Part shown: piece after piece, positions 23,285-34,501 of the stretch
How the letters are laid out: every line of letters begins with the position of its first letter
Position numbering within the stretch: position 1 is the stretch's first letter
Assembly: GCA_029449245.1 (NCBI GenBank)
Contig: JANATF010000024.1
Coordinates: 1 to 64,000, forward strand
Direction: 5' to 3'
Length of the DNA: 64,000 nucleotides
Origin: Mortierella alpina
Lineage: Eukaryota; Mortierellomycota; Mortierellomycetes; Mortierellales; Mortierellaceae
Program-made: the position numbers and the translations under genes
Notes under the pieces: generated by a model
Told to the model about the DNA's origin: nothing
Seen by the model: the letters and a program-made list of their open reading frames with translations, nothing else
Database searches by the model: none

Positions 23285-24458
23285 TTGAAAGACCCGTACT
23301 TGCGCAACGCAGGACAGAGCCAAAAGACTCCACTCCTTCTGTCTTATTCACAGAGCCTATCCCCATTTGATCTTTCTACGCTGGCACCTGGCATACCCTT
23401 CTGTGACGCAGAAGAGTGGGGTCCACTCTCTGCGAGTCGGCGACTAGACTTCACCACATGCTTCCAGGACAGGTACAGCATGCACCAAGCTTGTCGTTAC
23501 TGATACGAATCATGCGACTCAAGGGTGCTCTGCTCACCCTTCATTACTACTCGTGTGTCTCGACCAGCGTGCTCACTCTCGCGCCAAGCGTGCTCTTGCT
23601 GCTCGGCACCACCCCTCGACTCTTCAAGCTCCTCCGAAAGGGTCGACTAGAGGGCGTGAGGCTCAGTCTCGGCTTTGTGGTCAAGGTGGCCTTTGCTACC
23701 GCAGCGCTTTCCGTGCAGATCACGCTCCTTGTTGATTATCTGCAGCGAGACCTTCCGGCATCCGCCATCCTCAGCACTACACTATACATTGTCGCGATGG
23801 TAAGATCAACACCCCTCCTTTGGTCCACGCTGCCTAATCATGTTTACTCTGCTCAATCACTGAAACGGGTGTCTGTGATGTATTAGCTGGCAGCCGTGCC
23901 CCTGGACTACTTTGAGTACATGTGCATGCCCAGTCCCTCGAGCATGCTACTTGTCTTTTGGCTGTTCACAGCCCTGCTCTCCATCTTTCCCACCCGCACG
24001 CAGATCGAGCTGTCACCCGACGTCCTGTCAGACTCGCTGCCGCTGCTCAAGCTTCTCTTCACCATTGTGGCAACCATCGTGTCTGGCCTAGAGAACATCG
24101 CAAAGCCCAACTGCCCCTCCATGACCCGACCCAACGTCGACAAGGCGATCCAACCTAACCCTCCGCCAGAACCATATGCCAATCTCATCTCGCGCTTCAC
24201 CTTCATCTGGATCCTCCCTTTGCTCAACAAGGGGAAGTGGAAGACGCTCCGGATGGACGATATCTGGAGCCTGCACCCCAGCATGCTTTCATATCCCCTG
24301 CTGCTGTCGACTCAGACTCGTATCGATGCCGATGAGGCAGTCAATCGCCAAAAGACTCATGACCTAGCCGTGAGCAAGTCTGCTGGAGTCACCACAGGAG
24401 AGCCGACCAACAAGATTCGGCTGTTCTCTGTTCTTGCTTACACCATTGGATGGGATTT

Positions 24459-24500
24459 ACGTGAGTGCAGTAATCCCTTACGAGAGTGCAGTAATCCCTT
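24459..24500 (+). repeat. 21-bp tandem duplication in the ABC relic
   Basis: Two 21-bp copies (24459-24479 and 24480-24500) differ at one base. Removing 24461-24491 (GTGAGT...GTGCAG, 31 bp) restores the frame exactly: GWDL is followed by LIPCLLITI as expected for ABCC membrane domain 1. This is either an insertion lesion or an extremely short intron. Confidence 0.8.
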
Positions 24501-26052
24501 GCCTGCTCATCACCATCGCCACGTACATTCGCCCGATCCTGCTTTCCAACCTGATTGTCTTCATGGCCAGCTACACCCAGTCAAACAAGGACAAGGGTGT
24601 AGAGCCCCAGCCGGCGTGGGAGGGTTATGGACTCAGGCTTGGCGTGCTGACGACGAATGTGCTCAGTGGCCTGCTCTTGGCCGAGTACGAAAACATTTTC
24701 TTCCAGTGTTCAATCCGCGCTCGTGGCCTGTTCAACAATCTCATCTACCGCAAGGCCTTGCCTCTGAGCTCGACCAGCAAGCAAGAGGGTATGGGCTTGA
24801 TTGTCAATCACATGAGCAGCGATGTTGATAATGTCCCCGAGCTGTTTGTCATCATCCACGCTCTCTGGAGCAGTATCATCAGTGTCGTAATTGCCTTGGC
24901 GCTTCTCTATCAACAGGTCGGGTACGCGATGGTTGCCAGTCTTGGTGTCACGTTAGGTGTTGCAGTCGTAGGTGGGCTCATCTCTTACATGACCGGTAAA
25001 GCGTACAGTCAGATGGCGACCAAGAACGACCAGCGGATGAAGCTCGTCAACAAGCTGGTGGACCACATCAAATCGATAAAGCTATACGCCTGGGAACGGT
25101 ACTTTGTTCGCCATCTCTCCGAAGCTTGCATCAATCAACTCAACGTACTCCGCCTGTTCAATATCATTATCTTCATCCAAGTGGCTCTGTTCAACGTGAC
25201 AGTCCCCCTCTCGTCCTTTGCCATGTTGACCGTCTATAGCTACATCGCCCCACCCAGTGCCCCCCTCGATCTGCAGAGGATGTTTACCTGCATTATTATG
25301 CTCAACATGCTGGACGGTCCCTTGAGCAACATTACGAATTCAATCAGCAGCCTCGTCAGTGGCCATGTGTCTTACGTTCGCCAGCGCAACTTTCTCGAGT
25401 CTGAGGAGATCAATCCGGCCAATGTCGAGCGCTTTTCAGATGCCGAACCACCTACTGCCTACGAGGTCAAGAATGGTGCGTTTGGCTGGTATAGCCCAAA
25501 GGCGACTAAGGAACTGGAAACGAAACGCGAGAAGGAGGGAAGGAAGCTAAGAAGATTAAGACTGTGGATGCCGAACCTGTTCTAACGGACAAAAAGAAGG
25601 CTCTCAACGACAAGTCTGAGGCCGCTGACTCTGTAGTCGCCTCTGTCGAGACCAATCGCGACACTCTTGGCCCTGTCCTCCATAATGTCTCGTTCACCAT
25701 CCAGCGTGGATCTCTGACCGCTGTTGTTGGTCGCGTGGGCGAAGGCAAATCATCGCTGGTTGGAGCATTTCTTGGCGAAATGTACAAGTACAGTGGCTCT
25801 GTGCGTGCTTGTGGCTCGCTTGCCTTTGTTGCCCAGTCTGCATGGATCCTCAACGACACGGTCCGAAACAACATCCTGTTTGGCCACGAGTACGACAAGG
25901 AGCGGTACCTTCAAGTCATCAGACCATGCGCGCTGGCCCCTGACCTCAAGATGCTCGTCCATGGCGATAAGACCCTCATTGGTGAAAAGGTAATGTAAAA
26001 CATACCGTGCACACACTGACCGCAAACATCTCGACTTGATTTTCTAACTTTG

Positions 26053-26074
26053 TTTTTTTTTTTTTTTTTTTTTT
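26053..26074 (+). repeat. Poly-T tract inside an intron of the ABC relic
   Basis: A run of 22 T within the intron 25990-26102 that separates GDKTLIGEK from GVNLTGGQ. It extends the normal polypyrimidine tract before the acceptor ATTTAG and is a likely site of length errors. Confidence 0.9.
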
Positions 26075-28239
26075 GGCCTTGAATGCCGTCGTGCACATTT
26101 AGGGTGTAAATCTCACTGGCGGGCAGAAACAGCGTATTTCGATTGCTCGGGCCGTCTATGCCAATGCAGAAGTATACATCTTTGACGGCCCGTTGTCTGC
26201 CGTCGATGCCCATGTCGATCGTCACATTTTTGAGGAAGCGCTCATCAAAATGCTTGCTGGAAAAATACGTATCCTCGTCTCCAACGGCGTCATCCACTCG
26301 CAAGAGGTCGATCAGATCATTGTCATCAGACAAGGGAGGATTTCGCAAGATGGCACTTATGATGACTTGATCCAGGACACTCAAGGAGACTTGCACCGCA
26401 TGATCACCGAGAGTAAGATTATCGTCTCCAAGGTACCAGATGCCGAGCCTGCGGTCGATCTTGAACCCGATTTCAAGGAAGTCGAAGTAATGATGGAGGA
26501 CGACAAGGATATACAACCTGTGAATTCCGAAATGCGACCGACCATACAACAGCGCAAGTTGACCAAGGTAGAGGAGGACACTGATCTTGAGGAGCACAAC
26601 GTGGTGGATGACGAAGTCAAGAGCGAGGGTCGTGTTGAGTGGGCCGTGTACAAGTACTACTTTCGATCGATGGGCTACCCTGTCTTTTTTTTTCTTTGCT
26701 CTTGTCTGTATCGCCTTCCTGGGCACGATCTCGGGCAACCAGGTTTGGCTCCAGATTTTGGGGTAACGAGAACTACAAGGCCGTTCCATCGCACGATAAC
26801 CGGCATGGGTGCTAGCCACCACCTTTGTCCTGATTATGGCCATCATCACTTTTCTGTTGCTCCTTGCCCGAAGGGCATCAAAGTTTCTTCATATCGGCAT
26901 GATTAGTCCATTGGTCAACTCTCCCATGTCATTCTTCGACACCATCTCGTCTGGCACGATCACCAACCGCTTCGCCCACGACTTTTCGACTATCGACTTG
27001 CGCCTCCCTTTCTCGCTACTGAATATCTTCCTCAACATCATGGTCGTCATTATATGCAAATCGCCTTTTGTATTGAAGCCACGCCTTATTTTTTGATCCT
27101 GATGGTCCCTCTTTTTGGCTGCTACTACTACCTCGCCGCATACTATCTCGTTTCATCAAGCGAGATCAAGCGTCTCGACTCTGCCGCTCGCTCGCCCATG
27201 TACGCCTATTTTGGTGAGACGCTTAATGGCTTGGTAACCATCCGCGGCTATGGCGATGCAGACCGGTTCTCTACTCAGGCGACTCTGCTGTTGGACCGGT
27301 CGCAGCAGGTGTTTTATTTGACCAACACGGCCCAATGATGGCTCCAGGTCATGCTGCAGTTGCTCAGCGACATTGTCACGACCTTCATTGCCCTTATGGC
27401 GGTTGTACAGCGCAGTTCGGCTAGCACGGGTGTCTTTGCGATTGTCCTAAATGCGATTACGGGCTCTACCCTCAATGATCAGACTGTGATGTCCAGCGTC
27501 TGTGATATCGAGACGACCATTGTCTCGGTCGAGCGCGTCAAGGAATACAGCGAACTCACTCGCGAAGCCCCCTACGAAATCCCAGACTCGAAGACGGACA
27601 AGAACTGGCCGCAGCATGGGAGGATCGAGTTTCAAAACTACTCGACTCGTTACCGTGAAGGCCTGGATCAGGTGCTCAAAAACATTGATCTCTCGATCCG
27701 TGCTGGTGAGTGCGTCGGCATTGTGGGCCGCACAGGTGCAGGGAAGTCGTCCGTGACCATGGCGTTGTTCCGGATGATTGAGGCGATTGAGGTCAGGATC
27801 GTCATTGACGGCGTCGACACGTCGACGCTGGGCCTGGAATTGCTGCGATCGCGGATGACGATCACCCCACAGGAGTGGAGACCCGCTCCTCTTTGGCGGT
27901 GCCATCCGTGCCAACGGAGGAGGGGAAGAAACGTAATCATTTAAGTGAAAAAAATATGTCAGACCTCAGGAACAACTCGACACCCACAATCCGTCTATCA
28001 CTACGCATGAACCCTCGAATGATCCAGAAGGTGATAACGAAATGGGCAAGAGTCGATCACAAGAGGTTTGCGAACTCCCAAGAACATCGGCTCTAAAAAT
28101 CATGGAATGCGGATCAAATTTTCTACAGTGCTCAACACTATATCGGGTTCATTTAAGAGAGAGCAGCGAGCGAATCGGTAATATTCATTCTCTTTTGTGG
28201 TCAGAGTGATAGATAGCTAAAAATCTCGGGCGAAACTCA

Positions 28240-29681
28240 TCAGACCACAGATTCGTTCACGGCCTCTGCCTCTGCTGCTCGAGTGGGTGATGTGGAGGAA
28301 GTAGCATTGATGACCATCTCTGTCCGTTTTGCTTTCAAAAACTCGAGTCCGGATTGGAGGATGATGGCGAAGCCCAAGAACATCAAAAAGTACGACAGCC
28401 ACATATACTCCTTGATAGAACCCAGGCCTTGCCCGGGACTACCAATGTATCCTGTGTCCCCGTCCTGATCTCCTTCGTCAACGTTAGCCTTTCCTGAAAG
28501 CATCTGCCATCCCATCGTGATGAAGGTGATTCCGAGACCCGTTTTGGACCCATTCTTGGTGGCATGAGAAGTGTGCAAAAGATATGTCAAGAAGAAGCCA
28601 ACAAACTGGAAGCTCATGGATACTATTAACAATAGTGAGCGATGAAGGCAAGGGAAGGTAGTATCAGCGTCGGTTCCAAAAGGTTCGGTAAGGGCGAAAG
28701 GAAGAGTGATGATGCAAAGCACTTCGACTTACTAATCATGTTCCACATGAAGCCGACAAAGCCCCCAACAGGCAGGCCGTCGACAAGGACCTCATCATCC
28801 AGATATCCGGGTGCTACTACTGTGGTCTCGTAGTATATAGGCGATTGATCCAAAGCCGCTGCTTTGTAGGGCTGGGTTCAGACAAAGTCAAGTAGACAGC
28901 GCAAAAAGTTAGAGGCCTCGTCCTGACCCAAAGGAAGCTGACACGTACTCAATCAGGAAAGCCAGAGCTGATGAACCCAAAAAGGAAACATGACGGTGCT
29001 GGCCCTCCCCCACGAACTCTACTTACCGGCGGCAGTTCTTCCTGAAACGGCTTCTCGACTCGAGGCTTGGCACTGAGGTTCGAAAAGACACCATCCATCG
29101 TTTGCTGGATCATCCGCCTTGCCCCTGCTGCCGCTGGGAACTGTGGCCTCGTTGCTGCTGGTGGCGCTGCTGGCTGTGAGGACGAAGGCGACGCTGCGGC
29201 GGATGTGGGCTGTTGCTGGGGTTGTAATGAGCGCTCCTCTGTGATTTCACTGTCCGATGGCCGGGAGAGCGGACGAAGCATGACATTGGCCTCGTCCTCG
29301 TCAATCTCGTCAAACTCTTCATTCTGGATTCGCGAGTACCGGCTTGAGCCTGCAGAGGGTGAGGCGGACGAGGGTATTCTGGGGAGGTTGGACAGGAGGG
29401 AATGGGCACTGTCGGCGATTGTGCTGTTGGACGGGTGGTTGCTGCTATCGTTGTCTTGAGCCTCCGATACTGGAATCTGTCCATGAGCAGAGCGAGAATG
29501 CGAGAATGCGATCAGCCATCGAAAGAATACTGGGGAGGGATGTACTCTGGCAGGGTGAAGACTAGAGGGGGGAGGCATGTAGCAGGTTGCCTCTCCTGAA
29601 GAGGGACCTGTAGGACTGGAAGCTGCGTATGGATGGACAGGCAGGTCGACTTACCTGGGCGTAAGAATGGCCACGGCTCAT
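28240..29681 (-). CDS. BSD2: BSD2/Ndfip-type transmembrane adaptor for Rsp5/NEDD4 ubiquitin ligase
   Basis: Proteins of this family sit in Golgi and endosomal membranes and recruit HECT ubiquitin ligases, steering metal transporters and other cargo to the vacuole. Four exons: 29681-29655, 29476-29027, 28871-28733, 28622-28240, with GTAAGT donors; the joined product is 332 residues. Residues 1-130 are low-complexity, rich in Ser, Pro, Gln and Ala. Then come DGVFSNLSAKP, a PPPY ligase-binding motif at 158-161, the family core VVAPG...VDGLPVG, and about three hydrophobic segments (SFQFVGFFLTYLL, GLGITFITMGW, YMWLSYFLMFLGFAII). The length is normal for fungal BSD2 proteins. The start gives a nine-residue first exon (MSRGHSYAQ) that fits in phase 0. 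The gene is divergent from the MTHFR gene. Domain call is firm; the exact cargo is unknown. Confidence 0.92.
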
Positions 29682-30216
29682 GTTGTTTATGCAATGGTGG
29701 TGAGGGCGATAGTGGGGTGGTATAGGATGAGGATGCAGAGATGAAAAGCTGTAAGTGTGTAATGAGAGTGAGTGAGGGAGGAGAGGAGAGGTATTTGTCA
29801 GTTGGACATGGGCCAAGAGCAGGAGAAAATGAGCAAACCTCGGTAAAAGACATGCTAGTATTAATAGCGTTTGTATTTACAGGGGTCTATCAACACTTTA
29901 CCCGATCTTTTTTTTTTCGCGTCTCGGCAGGGTTGGTCTCGCAACCCATTCTATTGGAATCCTTGATAAATGAAAAATAGCGAAACACCCGTAGGACTCT
30001 GTATTTCCCAGCCAAGTCGAAGCACGAAGCGATTGGCCAATGAGATATGATGGCGCAATTTCGTTCGTGGTCTGCCATCGCTCTCTGTCCGCTCTGCTTC
30101 TGTCCCCGCTGCTCCTTTCTCTTCCTCACCGACCACACGCCCAACCATCTTCCTCCCTCCCTCCCTTGCTCACTCTCTCCTGCCACCTGGGCCACACAAG
30201 CACCGAGCACTGTGCC
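29682..30216. promoter_or_regulatory. Shared divergent promoter region of BSD2 and MTHFR
   Basis: A 535-bp gap between divergent start codons. It contains purine/pyrimidine-rich stretches (CT-rich just upstream of the MTHFR ATG, 30070-30200) and a poly-T run near 29907. I see no clear TATA box and no other gene. Confidence 0.5.
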
Positions 30217-32422
30217 ATGAAGGTCATCGACAAAATCATCCGCGCAGAAGAGGAGGGCCGCCCCTTCTGGTCCTTCGAGTACTTTCCGCCAAAGACCACC
30301 GCTGGAGTCCAGAACCTGTTTGAGCGCATGGAGCGCATGTACAACCTAGGCCCCGAGTTTGTCGACATCACATGGAATGCAGGAGGCACCTCCTCAGACC
30401 TCACCAGCGAGCTCGTCGCCACAGCCCAGAGCGTCTACGGCCTCGAGACATGCATGCATCTCACCTGCACCAACATGCAAAAGGAAAAGATTGACGCCGC
30501 TCTCAAGGTGAGTCAATTTGTCTCTGCGGCATGCAAAAACGGCCTGTGCTCAGAGCAATGCTCTACTCTCTCTTTTTTCTTTTTTCTTTTTTTCTCACGA
30601 CCTTCTAGCATTTGCTCTTTCATTCATTCTGTGTCAAGACTACCCCAACACCTATGAGTTTTTCGTATACTAATCTCCTTTTCTGAATCGGCGTGGCCAT
30701 GGGGGTGGTGGAAATCATAACTAGGCGGCAAAGGCTTGTGGCAACCAGAATATCCTGGCACTACGAGGCGATCCTCCCCGGGGCCAGGAGCAGTGGACAT
30801 CATGCGACGAAGGATTTGAATATGCATCTGATCTGGTCGCCTATATCCGCGCGCAGTACGGCGACTACTTTTCGATCGGAGTTGCAGGTTACCCCGAGGG
30901 TCATCTGGACTCCAAGGACAAGGAGGAAGACTTCAAATGGCTAAAGTTCAAGGTCGACCAGGGTGCTGATTTCATTGTGACCCAGCTGTTCTACGACACG
31001 ACGCTTTTTATCAACTGGGTCAAGGAGTGTCGCAGCCGCGGGATCACTGTCCCCATCGTGCCAGGCATCATGCCCATCCAGAGTTTTGGCGGATTCAACA
31101 GGATGACGAGTCTCTGCAAGACCTTTGTCCCTGACCATATCAGACGCGCACTCGAGCCCATCAAGGTAAAAAAAAACTTGTCGTGGGTTATATTCAAGCA
31201 TGAAGAGATTCTTTTGACTGACCACACAAAGTACGCATATCATTCACATATCATTGCTGATGCAGGAGGATGACCAGGCAGTGAAGGACTATGGCGTCAA
31301 GCTGGCAGTGGGCATGTGCAAGGAAATCAAGGCCTCAGGGACGAATGGATTTCACTTCTACACCCTCAATCTCGAGAAATCAACGCGCCTCATCCTCGAG
31401 GGACTCGAGTTTGTCGCCCCCCGCGAAAACGTCCGCCAATTGCCCTGGAACCCTTCCTTGTCCAAAAAGCGCGAAAAGGAAAACGTGCGACCTATCTTTT
31501 GGAAGAACCGGATCAAGTCCTATGTCTCTCGCACAGAGGCCTGGGACGAGTTCCCGAACGGACGCTGGGGAGATTCGCGCTCTCCAGCCTTCGGAGAACT
31601 GGATGGTTATGGTACGTCGCTCAAGGTGGGACCCAAAGACGCCTTGTCGCTCTGGGGCCATCCCGAGAGCCCCAAGGATGTGGCGGGATTGTTTGCAAAG
31701 TACTGTCGTGGTGAGGTCAAGTCCATTCCTTGGAGTGACGAGAGCTCGCTGTACCCAGAAACCGAGGCCATTCGTGAGCAACTTGCAAACTTGAACCAGC
31801 GGGGGTACCTTACCATCAACTCACAGCCCGCAGTCAATGGAGTACGCTCCGATGACAAGATCCATGGATGGGGGCCCAAGAACGGATATGTCTATCAGAA
31901 GGTAACTCATTGGTCCAGGTGGACAGGGTTTGTTCACTGAAGTTCACAAAGGCAAAAGAGAAGCCACTGACCACTTTTGAAATCTTTGTTGTATGTTAGG
32001 CTTATCTCGAGTTCTTTATCTCGCCCGAGAACTTGAACGAGCTCGTGAGCAAGATCGAGGAAGAGCCCCAGATCACCTATTACGCAGTCAACAAGCGTGG
32101 CGACCTCAGGACCAATAGTCAAAACGATGGACCGAATGCGGTCACCTGGGGAGTGTTTGTCGGCAAGGAGATTGTGCAGCCCACAATTGTGGAGGTGGTC
32201 AGTTTTGTCGCGTGGAAGGACGAGGCGTTCGAGCTCTGGTCAGAGTGGTCCAAGATCTACGAGCCCTCATCCACATCAGCCAAGGTGATTGAGGCCATCA
32301 GGGACGAATGGTACCTGATTAACATTGTTCATAACGATTTCCAGGATCAGGATGGACTCTTTAGAGTGCTCAACAGTGTCAGGACGGTTGATGGCTTGGT
32401 CAATGGATACACAAAGGCATAG
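30217..32422 (+). CDS. MTHFR: Methylenetetrahydrofolate reductase (MTHFR)
   Basis: Reduces 5,10-methylene-THF to 5-methyl-THF, the methyl donor for methionine synthesis, in the cytosol with FAD. Exons 30217-30507, 30725-31165, 31266-31901 and 32000-32422 join in phase 0 throughout and give 596 residues, normal for the eukaryotic enzyme. The catalytic barrel shows WSFEYFPPKT (18-27; Glu21 is the likely catalytic acid), WNAGGTSSDLT, LRGDPP (110-115) and AGYPEGH (151-157). The C-terminal half has the eukaryotic regulatory domain (RPIFWKNRIKSYVSRT, WGDSRSPAFGE, TYYAVNKRGDL), which binds S-adenosylmethionine in the family. Fungi often have two paralogs (MET12 and MET13 in yeast); I cannot tell which this is. 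The start is the first ATG before conserved sequence. No damage is seen. Confidence 0.96.
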
Positions 32423-32926
32423 TCCTTGTCCTCGTTCCTCTCCTCGTCTCCTCCTCGCCTCCCCTCCTCTCCTCCTTGTACTTGTTTTTATCCTCTTTAA
32501 TATATCAGGCCTTTTCGGATCTTTATTTTACGAAAGGGTATCTTGATGGATGTCAGGCCGTGAAATAGGAGGTCGGACAGACATGGTCTGAGGATGCGAA
32601 ATGGGGTATGTAGTGGGCATGTGGAGGTTCTTATCATTAGACGAGACGGTGAACGACTGGCGTCGTTTCCATGTTGAACGCTGCTTGATGTTGCAGGGAA
32701 TAACCCATGACCCCTACCTTCCGGATGCAGATAAAGGAAAAGGATAGACACGGACTCGATTGAAGGAGTGAAAAAAAAAAAAAAAAAAAAAAAAGAGCCA
32801 TCATGCCGCATTGCGATTTCAATTTCCGACAGAAGGCTATATAGCAAGGAGTGTTCTTGGAACAAAAAGAAAGCCCCCATGCAAGAGAAGAAAACAGGGT
32901 AGCCTCCACTCCCTTCCTTGAACTCT
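32423..32926. other. Convergent 3' region between MTHFR and the phosducin-like gene
   Basis: A 504-bp stretch holding both 3' untranslated regions. It contains a run of 24 A at 32771-32794 and CT-rich sequence just after the MTHFR stop codon. No gene is visible. Confidence 0.6.
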
Positions 32927-34501
32927 CTAAATTTCATCGTCGTCGTCCTCATAATCCTGGTACCGGAACTCTTTCACGTTCCCGCTCAAGATCCCGCGTC
33001 CGCCTGCTCGGCTTCCAGATCCGAGTCCTGTAGTTGTACTACTGTCTCCGACACTTAGGCCCAAACTCATCAAGTTGAAATCTTCAAACTGCGAGGACAT
33101 GGACGCCATGGAACGCGAAGACGAATCGAGCGACTGCTCAAAAAAGGAGTTCTCTCGCTGGTATTGATCATGAGGTGACAGCACCTTTTGTCTATAAAGA
33201 GTTTGCGGGTTAAGCACAAAAACAAGAGAGTGGAGTGGTGCGATGGGGGAGGAAGGCTCATGCTTAATCATCCGCAAGATTGCAACAAAATGCACGGTTT
33301 CACACTAATTACCCAAACCGCAACAAAAACACCGGCCCTGAGAGAAACTACACACACTTACTTTGTGAAGAGCTCCTCGAGCTCAGCATCATCAAAGTCA
33401 TCACTGAGCTCATATGTGATCATGACTAGATTGGCGATTAGTTCGCCGGCTCGGTAAACCAAAACAGTTGGGCAGACCTCCTCATCAAAGTCGACCTCAA
33501 TAGCCTTGATCCGAATAAATTTGGTGGTAGCGTAGCGTGCTGCTAGGCGGATTAGACATCCATCTAGCTTCTTGCAGGCAGGGTTATACTAATATATAAG
33601 AACACATGGCACGATTACAAATACAGGAAATGAGAACGAAAGTACGCGTGGATTAGTTCAGCGGAAAAAAGGGTGTCGAGAAGAAAAACAAATCCCTTGC
33701 GAAGCATTCCTTCCTAACAAAATGTGGTCCATGGCTCGACTGACTTACCTCGCTGTAGATATGAATGATAACGGCGACATCCTTCTTCTCCGTCTCGATC
33801 GCAGACACGTACTGAGCAGCATTCATCTCCATGAGCGATCCAAACATTTTCCGCCCTGCCAGACCTCCTGCAGCAGCACCAGCACTCTTTGCAGCCCATG
33901 TCAGATCCTGCATGCGGTTTCCTCGAATCCTATCCAGAATCTTTTTCTCATCATCGTCCTCTTCCTCATCCTCAAGACCCTCCAGCAACTCCCTCTCTTT
34001 CTTTTCCCTTGCGGCATCTTCACGGTACGTTGTCGTGGTCGGAGCCTTGGCGACCATGCGAGCATTGTGGGCTTGTTGAGACGACATCCGTTCCTGATAT
34101 TGTTGCTGGCGGTGATACTTTTGGTCTGCGAGCACACCCTTGGGTCCTGTGTTGGCTCCAGTCTCGCGCTCGGGATAGGCAGCAGCAGAGGCTTTATCGG
34201 CCGCAGAAGCAGCAGGGGCTCCTGAGGAGACTGGTTTTCCTAGACGACTGGAGGTTTTGCCGTCGAGTCGGTCGATTTCACGGTCCGTCAGACCACCAGT
34301 CTCGAGCATATAGGCGGCATCATTTTCTCCGGCAGCGGTCTGGTCATCGTCTTCGGACTCGGAGGCCGTGGAGCCCCAGTCCTCGGGAACGTTGTTGTCG
34401 TAGAGGTATGCGGCGCGGGTGCCGTCCCTGGGCGCGTTGCTTAGTGTCTCGGGATCGGGCAGGAGGTCGAGTCCCATGAGCTTTGCTTCTTGAAGAGCCA
34501 T
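32927..34501 (-). CDS. Phosducin-like protein (PhLP1/PDCL group)
   Basis: Phosducin-like proteins are thioredoxin-fold co-chaperones that work with the CCT chaperonin in assembling G-protein beta-gamma dimers. Exons 34501-33749, 33588-33362 and 33191-32927 join cleanly (phases 0 and 2) to give 414 residues. The N-terminal half is acidic and low-complexity (EDDDQTAAGEND) and includes the family motif TGPKGVLAD; an EDEEEDDDEKK-like acidic patch follows. The C-terminal half matches the thioredoxin-like domain: VAVIIHIYSE, then KLDGCLIRLAARY, PTVLVYRAGELI and a DDDDEI tail. It is longer than animal PhLP1 (about 300 residues), mostly through the N-terminus and a Ser/Gly-rich stretch before the tail. 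The start Met at 34501 is followed immediately by a conserved-looking helix. Family call good; exact subgroup less sure. Confidence 0.87.

Larger units (their letters stand above)
23285..27942 (+). pseudogene. Decayed ABCC (MRP/YCF1-type) ABC transporter
   Basis: ABCC exporters move conjugates and drugs across the vacuolar or plasma membrane with two membrane domains and two ATPase domains. Visible parts: an N-terminus FCDAEEWGPLS typical of fungal ABCC proteins (about 23397), membrane segments, NBD1 with Walker A GRVGEGKSS, signature LTGGQ (26115 region) and a Walker B reading FDGPLSAVDAH, then a second membrane domain and NBD2 Walker A GRTGAGKSS (about 27728). Likely introns: 23473-23567, 23800-23886, 25990-26102. 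Damage: no in-frame ATG for exon 1 (TAG at 23258), frame breaks near 25535, 26690, 26758, 26800, 27052 and 27875, a TGA at 27337, and NBD2 ending before its signature and Walker B. It is almost certainly non-functional unless the assembly is poor here. It may once have exported a product of the neighbouring synthetase (inference). Confidence 0.88.

Noticed and set aside
24434-27944. Several separate small membrane or ATPase genes
   Set aside because: The pieces line up in order with one ABCC transporter (N-terminus, TMD1, NBD1, TMD2, NBD2 start) and differ only by frame.
29027-29476. An independent Ser/Gln-rich gene opposite BSD2
   Set aside because: It ends in LPP at a GTAAGT donor and joins in frame to the rest of the BSD2 family domain, so it is exon 2 of that gene.
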